NCBI RefSeq assembly: GCF_017368455.1
Contig: NZ_JAFNJU010000013.1
Coordinates: 1 to 49,978 of the forward strand
Source of the DNA: Proteiniclasticum aestuarii
Lineage (GTDB): Bacteria > Bacillota > Clostridia > Clostridiales > Clostridiaceae
Length of the DNA stretch: 49,978 nucleotides
Direction of reading: 5' to 3'
In this document: in pieces, positions 17,154 to 25,589 of the stretch
How positions within the stretch are numbered: position 1 is the first letter of the stretch
How the letters are laid out: every line of letters begins with the position of its first letter
Notes under the pieces: model-generated
What the model saw: only the letters and a program-made list of their open reading frames with translations
The model's database searches: none
Told to the model about the DNA's origin: nothing
Program-made: the position numbers and the translations under genes

Positions 17154-19277
17154 TTATTCTCCTTTCAAAACCAAAGAAATAGACTTTTTCTCAAACCTTC
17201 TGATAATCCAGGTCATAAACAGTAGGTCTATGACAACAAAGTAAAGAACCAGACTGGTTGCAATTGTTGCATTCACATTCAGCGTAGTCCAGACGGTAAG
17301 CAGAATCACGAAATAAGGCAAAAGGTGCATCAGAATCATTTCTCTGTACCTACTAAAGAAGCTGCTCCCCATGCTGTATTTCAGTGCAATTTCTTTTCTT
17401 CTTTCGTTAAAGTGAAAAGACAATCCTTGATAAAGAAAAATCATGGGGATGATGGTAAAAAGCATCAGATATCCCATGGCGGTGATGAATTCTTTCATGT
17501 AACTCTCTAGATAATAGTTATGCTTGATCACATAATTTTCAATATTAAAATAGGCTTCCATCTGGTACTTTGAAAGTAATAAAGAAACGTCCTCATATGA
17601 AGAGTAAAATGCGCTCATATATACTGGTTGAATCTCGCTTCGATACTCAGTCAAAAAATACACTACCGGATTTTCTATTAACATTTTCGGGTCTGAAATA
17701 TCGGGGGCTAAAAAGGCACTATCATAAGTGACAAAGTACGTATTCTTTCCGTTCTGATCTAGCCCAGTATAGGTTTGGAACTTCTCTTCTTTGAGATGAA
17801 GAGGCACGAATACAGTGTTCTCGGTGATTTGAGATAAATCGAGAACTTCGCCATCTTCATTTCTGATGGAATATTCTTTCAGATACTGATAATCTACGAT
17901 GATGCTTGGATAAGGAATCTCCATACCTATGGTTTCATAAAATTCAATCATCTGCTGATCCAGGTGAGCATGTGAAAAGTCCGCATACATGCCTTTTCCC
18001 CTTAGAATCATCTCCTCAAACAGGATCTGATTCATGTTTAGATTCTCTCCAATCTCTCCTGGCAGAGAAGTCATCATAGACTGGTTTGTAAACAGGTTAT
18101 AATTGTAATGTTCTTCTGTGCGGGAACCATAATGGTATATTTTGCGAAACGCTTCAACACCTGTAGAAATCTCATGAACCAGCGGCGTCAGTACAATAAG
18201 AAGAAGTACTGTTTTTATAATTATGTTTCCATACACCATTTTCATATTCACAATACTTCTCTTTAGTGCAACATAAGAAGCAACATATCTCACATAGAGA
18301 TAACTAAGGATTGTAAAAATCAGAATGACTCCTGCAAACATCAGAAGATTCATCAACATGGGCTTTATGACATTTAACGAAATGGGTGTAAAATCTCCCC
18401 CTAAAATGAAATAGGAGAAAAAAATGCTTACGGTATAGGCGAGGATGGAAAACAGAATAAAACTTCTCATAAGTCTTGTGAAAATCAGGGTGCTTTGATT
18501 CCCGTTCATCTTTCGTACGCTTACTTCCTTCAAATTTGAATTAATATAGCTGGTGGCACTAAGCAAAATAACAAGTAAGAGGATGGGAGCCATGAATTCC
18601 GTAAGTTTTACCGGCTGATCGTCCACCTCTTCTTCTATAGGACTGTTTAAATCATAGATATCTTCCTCGTACATGAATGGAAAAGCATCAAGAATCATCG
18701 CCTTAATCTCTGCCATACTCATTGAGTTATCAAAGAAGAAAGAGATTCCAACAAAATTCGCTTCTCCCTCATAGTATTTCCCAGCCGTATGAAGCGGCAT
18801 AAAATTAAGTACAGGATAGGTGTTTCCCATAATGTACTTGTCAGACAGAAATTTGATGCTGTCAGTTTTTTCATCATTTATAGAATCGGAACTTATATAC
18901 TGATCGTTTGCAAGGCCTCCAAAATCCACATGAGTTCCTTTCTCCAGATAGAAAAAGTCTTCAAAAATAAATTCATTTGAATAAATATATAGACTTTGAA
19001 CTTTTCTTTGATAAATGTCATCATTGCTAAGACTCATCATGATCTCAAGAGAGCCGTTTTGTCCCATTTCTAGTAGTTTATCCATTACTTCGGTTACGGA
19101 CACGCCTTGTTCTTTTAAATATAGATTAATAATTACACCATTTTTATCCGTCCAGTCATGATATTCTAAGATTGTATTGTCCAAACTATTAAAGTACCTT
19201 TCATTAAACTCATTGAATATGCCAAAGGTTACAATAAATCCATAAATAATGATAAATACATAGGCAAATTTTTTCAT
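17154..19277 (-). CDS. FtsX-like bacteriocin-associated integral membrane protein (cassette 1)
   Basis: A 707-residue membrane protein. ATG at 19277 follows GGAGGGTCGT; the open frame above it lacks a site. It has an N-terminal helix (KKFAYVFIIIYGFIVTFGIF), an extracellular domain to about residue 210, helices near 230-390 led by LKEVSVRKMNGNQ, a second extracellular domain, and a C-terminal helix group led by RRKEIALKYSMGSSFFSRYR. The ending RRFEKKSISLVLKGE is the FtsX-type tail shared by all copies. The secreted small protein gene lies 98 bases upstream and the ATPase 2 bases downstream, so this is the membrane half of a one-cargo export or immunity unit. Confidence 0.87.
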   Translation of the reverse strand: MKKFAYVFIIIYGFIVTFGIFNEFNERYFNSLDNTILEYHDWTDKNGVIINLYLKEQGVSVTEVMDKLLEMGQNGSLEIMMSLSNDDIYQRKVQSLYIYSNEFIFEDFFYLEKGTHVDFGGLANDQYISSDSINDEKTDSIKFLSDKYIMGNTYPVLNFMPLHTAGKYYEGEANFVGISFFFDNSMSMAEIKAMILDAFPFMYEEDIYDLNSPIEEEVDDQPVKLTEFMAPILLLVILLSATSYINSNLKEVSVRKMNGNQSTLIFTRLMRSFILFSILAYTVSIFFSYFILGGDFTPISLNVIKPMLMNLLMFAGVILIFTILSYLYVRYVASYVALKRSIVNMKMVYGNIIIKTVLLLIVLTPLVHEISTGVEAFRKIYHYGSRTEEHYNYNLFTNQSMMTSLPGEIGENLNMNQILFEEMILRGKGMYADFSHAHLDQQMIEFYETIGMEIPYPSIIVDYQYLKEYSIRNEDGEVLDLSQITENTVFVPLHLKEEKFQTYTGLDQNGKNTYFVTYDSAFLAPDISDPKMLIENPVVYFLTEYRSEIQPVYMSAFYSSYEDVSLLLSKYQMEAYFNIENYVIKHNYYLESYMKEFITAMGYLMLFTIIPMIFLYQGLSFHFNERRKEIALKYSMGSSFFSRYREMILMHLLPYFVILLTVWTTLNVNATIATSLVLYFVVIDLLFMTWIIRRFEKKSISLVLKGE

Positions 19278-19375
19278 ACGACCCTCCTCGACAATAATTT
19301 TAGCTGAAATGTTTAACTTGGCACCAAAACACTGCATGTTTTGTCTAATGTCAGCGTTCAGTGCTCAGTCCATAT

Positions 19376-19708
19376 TTATCTTGCTATAAATGTCTCGATG
19401 TACGCATGCTGATGTCCAACGGTCTTAGAGATGGATATTGAGGCCGTTTTAGGATAATCACCAGGATTAAGTGATCCTGTAACGCTTTTTGTAACCCAAC
19501 TGGTGCTACTATTGCTCCTAACTGCCGCAACTCCGCCAGCATTCATATTTTCTAAGACAAACATCGTATATGCACGATCGGAAGTGTCATAAACGTTCAC
19601 GTATCCAAACTCCGTTTCCGTTATACCATGCATTACTATCGTGTATCCATATGCGGTCACTTGAGCTGTTACGAGTAAGGTCAGGAATAAAACTGCGATT
19701 TTTTTCAT
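19376..19708 (-). CDS. Secreted small protein 1, bacteriocin-like candidate
   Basis: A 110-residue precursor with a Sec signal peptide (MKKIAVLFLTLLVTAQVTA), likely cut before YGYT, leaving about 91 residues without cysteine. The core is shared with the paralog at 22930-23268: HGIT, G-VN-YDTS-R-YT, LENMNA-GVAAVR, W-K-V-GSLNP-D-PK and a C-terminal HxHA. GGAGG lies 6 bases before the ATG. The frame stays open upstream, but the signal peptide places the start at 19708. The gene order with the membrane protein and ATPase copies lactococcin 972 loci. The sequence itself is not a clear lactococcin 972, although length, secretion route and lack of cysteine agree. Toxin, pheromone and surface-protein roles remain open. 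Confidence 0.7.
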   Translation of the reverse strand: MKKIAVLFLTLLVTAQVTAYGYTIVMHGITETEFGYVNVYDTSDRAYTMFVLENMNAGGVAAVRSNSSTSWVTKSVTGSLNPGDYPKTASISISKTVGHQHAYIETFIAR

Positions 19709-19900
19709 TTCAAACCTCCATATAATTATTAATTCATTCGATGAGTTTTTTATCAGTTTATTTATCTCATTAATTATCACCTCCGATACTTTGTGAAGGA
19801 TTAGATTGAAAAAAACCTGCAGACTCTGTTGACACCTCTTCTTGATGTCTGCACCTTGTGGAAATACACAAACATGATTTGAATCCTTCTTAAAAACTAC

Positions 19901-19929
19901 CTTAGACTTTGCACTCAGTATACAGTCAA
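19901..19929 (-). promoter_or_regulatory. Candidate promoter of secreted small protein 1
   Basis: TTGACT, 17 bases, TCTAAG on the minus strand. The segment GACTGTNNACNGAGTGCA is also present in the promoter of the paralog (23400-23428), which supports a conserved control region. Confidence 0.5.
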
Positions 19930-19951
19930 ATGTTTTTTTATATTATTGACG

Positions 19952-20036
19952 AATGGTTCTGTCCATCGTCCTTTATCACTCAAAAAATATCCGGGAAAAC
20001 CAATACCAACTCCTTGAGTTTCTTTAAATTTTCCAA
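19952..20036 (-). pseudogene. Recombination scar: moxR 5' end fused to an internal merR-RDD fragment
   Basis: On the minus strand the first codons after ATPase 2 read MENLKKLKE, a copy of the MoxR N-terminus (MENIKKLKE). From about 20005 the sequence becomes a copy of the merR-RDD gene: GIGFPGYFLSDKGRWTEP against GIDFSGYSLSDTGQWTEP of the intact protein, in another frame. The join lies around TTGG, present in both parents. It marks the boundary of a duplicated cassette. Confidence 0.85.
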
Positions 20037-20708
20037 CTAATTTCCCCTCCTCATCGCAGTGCCTTCATGAAGATTCTCCAGTCTTACATGAGGATTTCCC
20101 ATTTTCATAAGCTCCTCATCATGGGTAACAATGAGAATGGTCTTCCCTTCACCATGCAGCCTCTTAAGCACTTCCAGGATGATCATCTTATTGCCATGAT
20201 CAAGGCTTCCCGTAGGCTCATCTGCAAGAATCAGCTCGCAGGGCTTCAGCATCAGCCGCGCCAAAGCGATTCTCTGTTGCTCTCCGCCCGAACATTTGTA
20301 GATCATCTTCTCTTCAAACCCTTCCAGACCTACTTCTTTCAAAGCTTTCGAGATGAGCTCTCCCTTCTGATCCGATTTGACATTTTCAAGAGCAATCTCC
20401 AGATTATACCGAACAGACTTGTGATCAATGAGGGCAAAGTTCTGAAAGAGATACCCGATTTTTTCTCTCAGAAGAATTTCGGATGCTTTTGTAAAAGGCT
20501 TTACCCCTTTCTTGCCAAATCTCACAATGGTTCCCCCATCTTCACGGTCCAGGAGCCCTATCATGTTCAGCAGTGTGGATTTACCCGAACCCGATGCACC
20601 ACTGATGACTGTAAAGCTGTTTCTTCTGATGTCCAGATTATACTCATCAAAGATGACAAGATCATTGAATCCTTTTTTCAGGTTTCTGATTTCAATAATA
20701 TTCTCCAT
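20037..20708 (-). CDS. ABC transporter ATPase, lactococcin-972 export type (cassette 2)
   Basis: A 223-residue ATPase with the same motifs as cassette 1 and about 96% identical to it. Differences include R13G and D24N near the N-terminus and several changes in the last 50 residues. It starts two bases after the stop of the 708-residue membrane protein. Downstream it meets a truncated moxR start rather than a complete moxR gene, so this cassette ends here. Confidence 0.92.
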   Translation of the reverse strand: MENIIEIRNLKKGFNDLVIFDEYNLDIRRNSFTVISGASGSGKSTLLNMIGLLDREDGGTIVRFGKKGVKPFTKASEILLREKIGYLFQNFALIDHKSVRYNLEIALENVKSDQKGELISKALKEVGLEGFEEKMIYKCSGGEQQRIALARLMLKPCELILADEPTGSLDHGNKMIILEVLKRLHGEGKTILIVTHDEELMKMGNPHVRLENLHEGTAMRRGN

Positions 20709-20710
20709 AC

Positions 20711-22837
20711 TTATTCTCCTTTTAGAATTTCCGCCACCGATTTTCGTTCAAACTTTCTAAGAATTATCATCATGAACATCAAATCAAGAACTATATAGTA
20801 AAGTATCATTTGTACACCTATGGCTTTGGGCATTTTAAGAGAAGTGACCACGGCAAAAATCAATACTCCGTAGGGCAATAGATGAAGAAGTATGATTTCT
20901 CTGTATCTCTTTATGAAGGAAGATCCCATACTGTACTTTAGAGCGATTTCTTTCTTTGTTTCGCTCAAATGAAATGACAGACTCTGATAAAGGAAAATCA
21001 AGGGAATCAAGGAGAATATCAGCAGAGAAAATGTCGACTCCATAAAGGTTTCCCAATAACCATTTAAATAAAACGCATAAATAGGCTCATAGGCTTCAGT
21101 CTGGTAGAAATCTTTAAACGCACTTTGATCCAAAATATTCTGAAGTTTCGTCTGAGAGGAATATAAAGCATTGGTGTACGTTACATGAACCCCTTTTACG
21201 TATTCCACCATGTAATTCACCACCGGGTCTTCTATGAATAGGCTGCTGCTTCCCACATCAGGATTCAGAAATGGCTTGTCAAAAGAAACATACATCACAT
21301 TAGGAACACTATGTGTGATCTGATTGTAGGTCTGATGCTTCAAATCTTTAAGATTCATCGGAATGAAAACAGTATTTTCTTTGATTCTAGAAAGATCTAT
21401 TTCCTTCCCTTCTTCATCCCTAATCTTGTACTTCCTCAAATAATTGTAATCTGCAGAAACACTTGGATATGGAGCCTCTAAACCACCTGCAAGAAATCCC
21501 TCCACCGCTTGAGGAGGCCAGTAGGCAGACGAGAAATCTGCATAGAACCCTTCACTATTTAAAACAAACTCATTAAATAATAACTTTTGGAAGTCACTCT
21601 GCCTGTCATCCTCCGGATCCACATAGAAGTCCAAGGAAGTGACTAAATTTACCATATACTTCCCTTCGTAATCTTCTGATGCTTTTGTATAGTGATAAAC
21701 TCTTAAAAGAGCATCCGCTCCGCTTTGCATTTCTTGTGCCAGTGGTGCCAGAATGAGGATGATCAGTATCATTTTAAGAAGTAGATTCATATACACTGTG
21801 GTCATTTGAGATTTGCTTCTTTTCAATGATACAAAATTTCCGATGTAATAGATGTATCCATAGGTCAGCATCATAAAAATGATCAGAATCAAAATAAAGT
21901 TTCCCATGTTTCCAATCACAGGTCGGATAATATTCAATGAAATACTGCTGAATTCTCCTCCAAGAATAAAATAAGAAAATACTGTCCCGATGATGTAATA
22001 AAGGACGATAAAGAGAATATAGGACTTCATAATTCTCATGAATATATTTTTTGACGAATTGCCTTGAAGTTTTCGAATACTGATTTCTTTTATACTGCCA
22101 TTCACATGACTCGTCGCTGTCAATAGAATGATGAGCAGCATAATAGAAGGAAGATAATCTGTTAAGGAAGCTGTTTCCACCTCCATATCCTCTGAAAATT
22201 GTTCTGATTCATATATTTCCATTGGATTTAAAAATGGATACTCTTCTTGAATTTTCTCAATCAGATCATTTTTCGTTACTTCCTCTTTGTCGTATACAAT
22301 GGTGGGTGCAAAGAAGTTTACAGATGCATCGTTGTTCTCTTCAAAACTATGCATCGGAAGAAATCTCAAAACCGGATACTCTTTACCTCTGGTATATTTC
22401 GATGACAGAAAACGAATCCCTCCAATTTTCTTTTCATCCAGTGGGTCAGAACTGATGTACCTCTTTTCTTTTTCATCTGAAAAATTGATATCGATCTCCT
22501 TTTCAAGGTATGCAATGTTATTTAGTTTGAATTTATCTGAGTATATGTATGTACTCTTCACGCTTCTTCCTAAGATATCTTTATGTTCAAGCGTGACCAT
22601 CACTTCCAGGTTATTCTCTTTAGCAAGATGAAGAAGTCTTTTCATGGCATCGTTCTCAGTCAGATCATTCTCCTTCAGATATAGATTTAGTACTAGAGAA
22701 TCTTTTTCAGTTTGGTACTTAAACTCAACTGGCAAAAACTGAAGACGGTTGAAGTAACTTTCGTTGAATGAATTTACAACCCCTAGCGTCAAAATAAACG
22801 TATATAAGAGGATGAAGATATAAGTAAAGCGCTTCAT
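20711..22837 (-). CDS. FtsX-like bacteriocin-associated integral membrane protein (cassette 2)
   Basis: A 708-residue protein with the same layout as cassette 1: N-terminal helix KRFTYIFILLYTFILTLGVV, extracellular domain, a first helix group led by IKEISIRKLQGNSS, a second extracellular domain, a C-terminal group led by KKEIALKYSMGSSFIKRYRE, and the tail RKFERKSVAEILKGE. Of two possible ATGs, the one at 22837 is 8 bases after GGAGG and is preferred over the one at 22843. It is strongly diverged from cassette 1 in both extracellular domains. That is the expected pattern if these domains recognise the cargo made from the adjacent small gene. Confidence 0.87.
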   Translation of the reverse strand: MKRFTYIFILLYTFILTLGVVNSFNESYFNRLQFLPVEFKYQTEKDSLVLNLYLKENDLTENDAMKRLLHLAKENNLEVMVTLEHKDILGRSVKSTYIYSDKFKLNNIAYLEKEIDINFSDEKEKRYISSDPLDEKKIGGIRFLSSKYTRGKEYPVLRFLPMHSFEENNDASVNFFAPTIVYDKEEVTKNDLIEKIQEEYPFLNPMEIYESEQFSEDMEVETASLTDYLPSIMLLIILLTATSHVNGSIKEISIRKLQGNSSKNIFMRIMKSYILFIVLYYIIGTVFSYFILGGEFSSISLNIIRPVIGNMGNFILILIIFMMLTYGYIYYIGNFVSLKRSKSQMTTVYMNLLLKMILIILILAPLAQEMQSGADALLRVYHYTKASEDYEGKYMVNLVTSLDFYVDPEDDRQSDFQKLLFNEFVLNSEGFYADFSSAYWPPQAVEGFLAGGLEAPYPSVSADYNYLRKYKIRDEEGKEIDLSRIKENTVFIPMNLKDLKHQTYNQITHSVPNVMYVSFDKPFLNPDVGSSSLFIEDPVVNYMVEYVKGVHVTYTNALYSSQTKLQNILDQSAFKDFYQTEAYEPIYAFYLNGYWETFMESTFSLLIFSLIPLIFLYQSLSFHLSETKKEIALKYSMGSSFIKRYREIILLHLLPYGVLIFAVVTSLKMPKAIGVQMILYYIVLDLMFMMIILRKFERKSVAEILKGE

Positions 22838-22929
22838 GTTCATTCCCTCCGTTGTGATAGTAAAGATATTTCACTAGGAAAGAAAAGCTTTCATTTATGA
22901 TAAAGGTTTCATTCCTATTGAAATTCAAA

Positions 22930-23268
22930 CTACTTTGCTATTATTTGCTCCCTGAAAGCATGGTAATGATTCCCATTCTTAGAACGATCGGCTATAACCA
23001 CTTTAGGATCATCTGAAGGATTAAGAGAGCCATATACATTCTTCACAACCCAAAATGTATCCACTTCATTTCTTACGGCAGCAACACCTGCTGCATTCAT
23101 ATTTTCTAAAGTATAAGATGTGTATATCCTGCTGCTTGTGTCGTAAGCATTTACAAATCCATATTGTGTATTAGTAATACCGTGTCCTATATAATTGTAA
23201 CCATACGCTACAGTTTGTGAGAACAGTAGTAGCATCATTGTGAATATCATTTTTTCATACTTTTTCAT
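22930..23268 (-). CDS. Secreted small protein 2, bacteriocin-like candidate
   Basis: A 112-residue precursor with a Sec signal peptide (MKKYEKMIFTMMLLLFSQ, then TVA before YGYN) and a mature part of about 91 residues without cysteine. About half of the mature residues are shared with small protein 1, including HGIT, YDTS, LENMNA, GVAAVR, GSLNP and C-terminal HxHA. GGAGG lies 6 bases before ATG at 23268. A short upstream reading with its own GGAGGTG site at about 23329 ends across the start codon (AAATGA), which suggests translational coupling. It is followed by its membrane protein gene after 92 bases. No database family is assigned; a lactococcin-972-like role is inferred from gene order. 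Confidence 0.7.
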   Translation of the reverse strand: MKKYEKMIFTMMLLLFSQTVAYGYNYIGHGITNTQYGFVNAYDTSSRIYTSYTLENMNAAGVAAVRNEVDTFWVVKNVYGSLNPSDDPKVVIADRSKNGNHYHAFREQIIAK

Positions 23269-23399
23269 TTCAAACCTCCCTGTAATAGTGTGCAGCACCA
23301 ATAATTCATTATTATCGATATGATCACCTCCAATCTAGATTGTCGAGAACATTTAAATATCATTTTTGTTGATCTTCTATTTCTCTGCTTTGGGCCAAC

Positions 23400-23428
23400 T
23401 ATAAACCATGCACTCGGTTCACAGTCAA
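23400..23428 (-). promoter_or_regulatory. Candidate promoter of secreted small protein 2
   Basis: TTGACT, 17 bases, TTTATA on the minus strand, sharing the GTGCA-containing spacer with the promoter of small protein 1. Confidence 0.5.
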
Positions 23429-23546
23429 CAGATTCTTTGTGTTTTATCATGTGTTATGTGAAATTAGCCTAAATAAGACTTAAATTCATGACTCTACAAA
23501 GAAAAAGGAAAATTGCTTTTGTATCCCAATACTTCCTCATTGGAAA

Positions 23547-23585
23547 ATAAAAAAATCCCTACAGATAAAACACTGTAGGGAAAAA
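23547..23585 (-). terminator. Terminator of the merR-RDD gene
   Basis: TCCCTACAG and CTGTAGGGA form a 9-bp stem with a short loop, with T-rich flanks on both strands. It separates the regulator gene from the cassette 2 promoter. Confidence 0.8.
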
Positions 23586-23592
23586 TCCAAAC

Positions 23593-25038
23593 TTAATCAT
23601 TCTTCTTAACAGAAAAATTGACTTTATAGATATATTCTTTTGCATCATCAAGAGGTACAACAAACTGTGGTGAGGTATTTTGATATCCGACCAGTTCGAC
23701 TTCCGCAGACACACTGACATTATTTATGATATGGGAGAATCCTTCAGATGCGCCTTTGGAAACTACAGTCATAACCTCTTCCATCTTATTAGAAAACAGC
23801 CCGATAGTCTCTTGGGCACCTGCCATCGAAAGATAGCTAACCAGCATATGGTTATTATATGTATATAGTGTCTGCCTTTTGTTCTGAATGTTTATATTGA
23901 AAGAAATAGCATCTACTTTACCATCATCAAATGAATACAGCATCATTGGGCTTTCCATATATCCAATAAAAAGATTAGACTCTTTATCTGATGGTTCTGT
24001 CCATTGTCCTGTATCACTCAAAGAATATCCGGAAAAATCAATACCAAGCAGCTTCTGATAATACTGGAAATTCTCAGTGTATTCTTTCAGCGTCAAATCC
24101 CCTCTATGAGGTGGAAATACCTGTGCTTTGAAAGTCAGAATAAACAGTATTAGTACAAGTATTGATACTCCTCCTGCAGCAATGGAACGAAGTCTGCTTT
24201 TGTCTTTAAGATCATAGGCAAGACCTTCATCCCAATTAAGGACCTCTTCGTCGATACATAACTTATAGCATTTGAAGAGTCTGATCATCGAATAGATGGG
24301 TATCAAGAAACCCATGCCGTCCACTAGAACAAGATACGTTCTTCTCAAAGCTTCCCCATAAGATAGTTTCGTCATCTCAAAGGTCTTAATATTTAATCCA
24401 AACACTGACTTCCCAATGGTGCTTCCAGTTATCGAAATCAAGATCGGTTCAAAGATCATCATAAAAAAAACGATCATCATAACGTCTAGAAATACACCCC
24501 GCATACTCTTATTCACCAGTGGAACATGCAGATAAAATACCTGTATGCTCATCCATAAAAGAATATACAGGGCAAGATCTAAGCTTCTTGCAAAAAAACG
24601 AGTCCATGGAAGAAACACTTGGGGTAACCGGTCCTTCTTCACCGTAAAATAATCATGCTTAGAGACTACTTCTTTCTTCTCCAAAAGTTCCAGATACTCA
24701 TAAGGGTTCAGCTCACTGATATGACTTCCGCTTTGTCTGATTTTCTCACAGATCTGCTGAGCATAGAGAATATCACCTTTTGCTTCCTCCAGATCCGAAA
24801 CCTGTCTCTTAAGCACTTCTAGCAGTGACTTTTCATCTGAAAACAGACTTTTTACCTCATCTAGTGAAATCTGCAGGCTTCTAAGAAGCTTGATCCATAC
24901 TAATTTATTTAAATCATCTTCGGTATATTCACGATATCCATTCTCTAACCGTTCGGGGTTGATAAACCCTTCTCTTTCATAAAAACGGATATTAGAACGA
25001 TCCATACCAGAACGAATTTCAATCTCTTTAACTTTCAA
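23593..25038 (-). CDS. MerR-type DNA-binding domain fused to an RDD membrane domain
   Basis: A 481-residue fusion. Residues 1-70 are a MerR winged helix (KVKEIEIRSGMDRSNIRFYE, then ENGYREYTEDDL) followed by a coiled-coil-like dimer helix to about 125. Residues 140-300 are an RDD-type membrane domain (the R-D-D pattern in WTRFFARSLDLAL, GKSVFGLNI and the helices between). One further helix (ILVLILFILTFKAQV) leads to a 170-residue extracytoplasmic C-terminus. TTG at 25038 is 8 bases from GGAGG and gives the normal MerR start; an ATG nine bases earlier abuts the site. A DNA-binding protein tied to the membrane with an outer domain suits direct sensing of an envelope signal or exported peptide. 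It lies directly upstream of cassette 2. Confidence 0.85.
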   Translation of the reverse strand: MKVKEIEIRSGMDRSNIRFYEREGFINPERLENGYREYTEDDLNKLVWIKLLRSLQISLDEVKSLFSDEKSLLEVLKRQVSDLEEAKGDILYAQQICEKIRQSGSHISELNPYEYLELLEKKEVVSKHDYFTVKKDRLPQVFLPWTRFFARSLDLALYILLWMSIQVFYLHVPLVNKSMRGVFLDVMMIVFFMMIFEPILISITGSTIGKSVFGLNIKTFEMTKLSYGEALRRTYLVLVDGMGFLIPIYSMIRLFKCYKLCIDEEVLNWDEGLAYDLKDKSRLRSIAAGGVSILVLILFILTFKAQVFPPHRGDLTLKEYTENFQYYQKLLGIDFSGYSLSDTGQWTEPSDKESNLFIGYMESPMMLYSFDDGKVDAISFNINIQNKRQTLYTYNNHMLVSYLSMAGAQETIGLFSNKMEEVMTVVSKGASEGFSHIINNVSVSAEVELVGYQNTSPQFVVPLDDAKEYIYKVNFSVKKND

Positions 25039-25589
25039 ATAGACCATCCTCCATCAGCGATTCTTTCATACAATGCGAAGTATATTTTCAATAACTTCCA
25101 ATCATATTTTATGTTCTATATCAGTTATATTGTATCATAAGTACAAACTGAATTATTACAAAGTGCAATGTTTACGCCGATGGATATGTCACGGCGAACC
25201 GTACCACAAATAACGGCGTAAATTTTGCCGATAGGTATGGTAGAGAGTCACTTACCGTTACTATCGGCATACTTACAGTTTAGATAGAGAAAACTCTGAC
25301 CACAACTCCCTCTTAGATTGTGCTTCTTTTACTTTAACCTCTAAAGTCAATAACTTGAGCTCTATATTTTCATGTTTTCGCTAAGACTATTTTTTCTGAA
25401 GAGTATCTCACAGTAGCTATAGAGTTTAAATCCGTACTTTTATTGACCACATACTATTTAGAAGTAATTACAAAGAGAAATAAAACCTGAAATCCAGTGT
25501 TCGCAATGGATTTCAGGCTTTATAGGTACAACTACCGGGACTTCAAGTCACATAAATAGGCAAAACGGTATATATCATAGGGAAACAAG
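25039..25589. other. Intergenic region holding hairpin repeats
   Basis: Apart from the repeat pair at 25171-25269 and a short inverted repeat around 25490-25520 (GAAATCCA...TGGATTTC, a probable terminator of the gene ending at 25590), I see no gene. Confidence 0.5.
25171..25269. repeat. Two adjacent MITE-like hairpin repeats
   Basis: The first has inverted ends TTTACGCCG (25171-25179) and CGGCGTAAA (25214-25222) around a diverged copy of the GTACGGTGAACCGTACC palindrome. The second has ends TGCCGATAG (25226-25234) and CTATCGGCA (25261-25269). The first is related to copies at 6051, 8712, 13147 and 26702. Confidence 0.7.

Noticed and set aside
20067..20798. A 243-residue plus-strand frame opposite ATPase 2
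   Set aside because: It is the antisense of a highly conserved ATPase and is also seen opposite ATPase 1.
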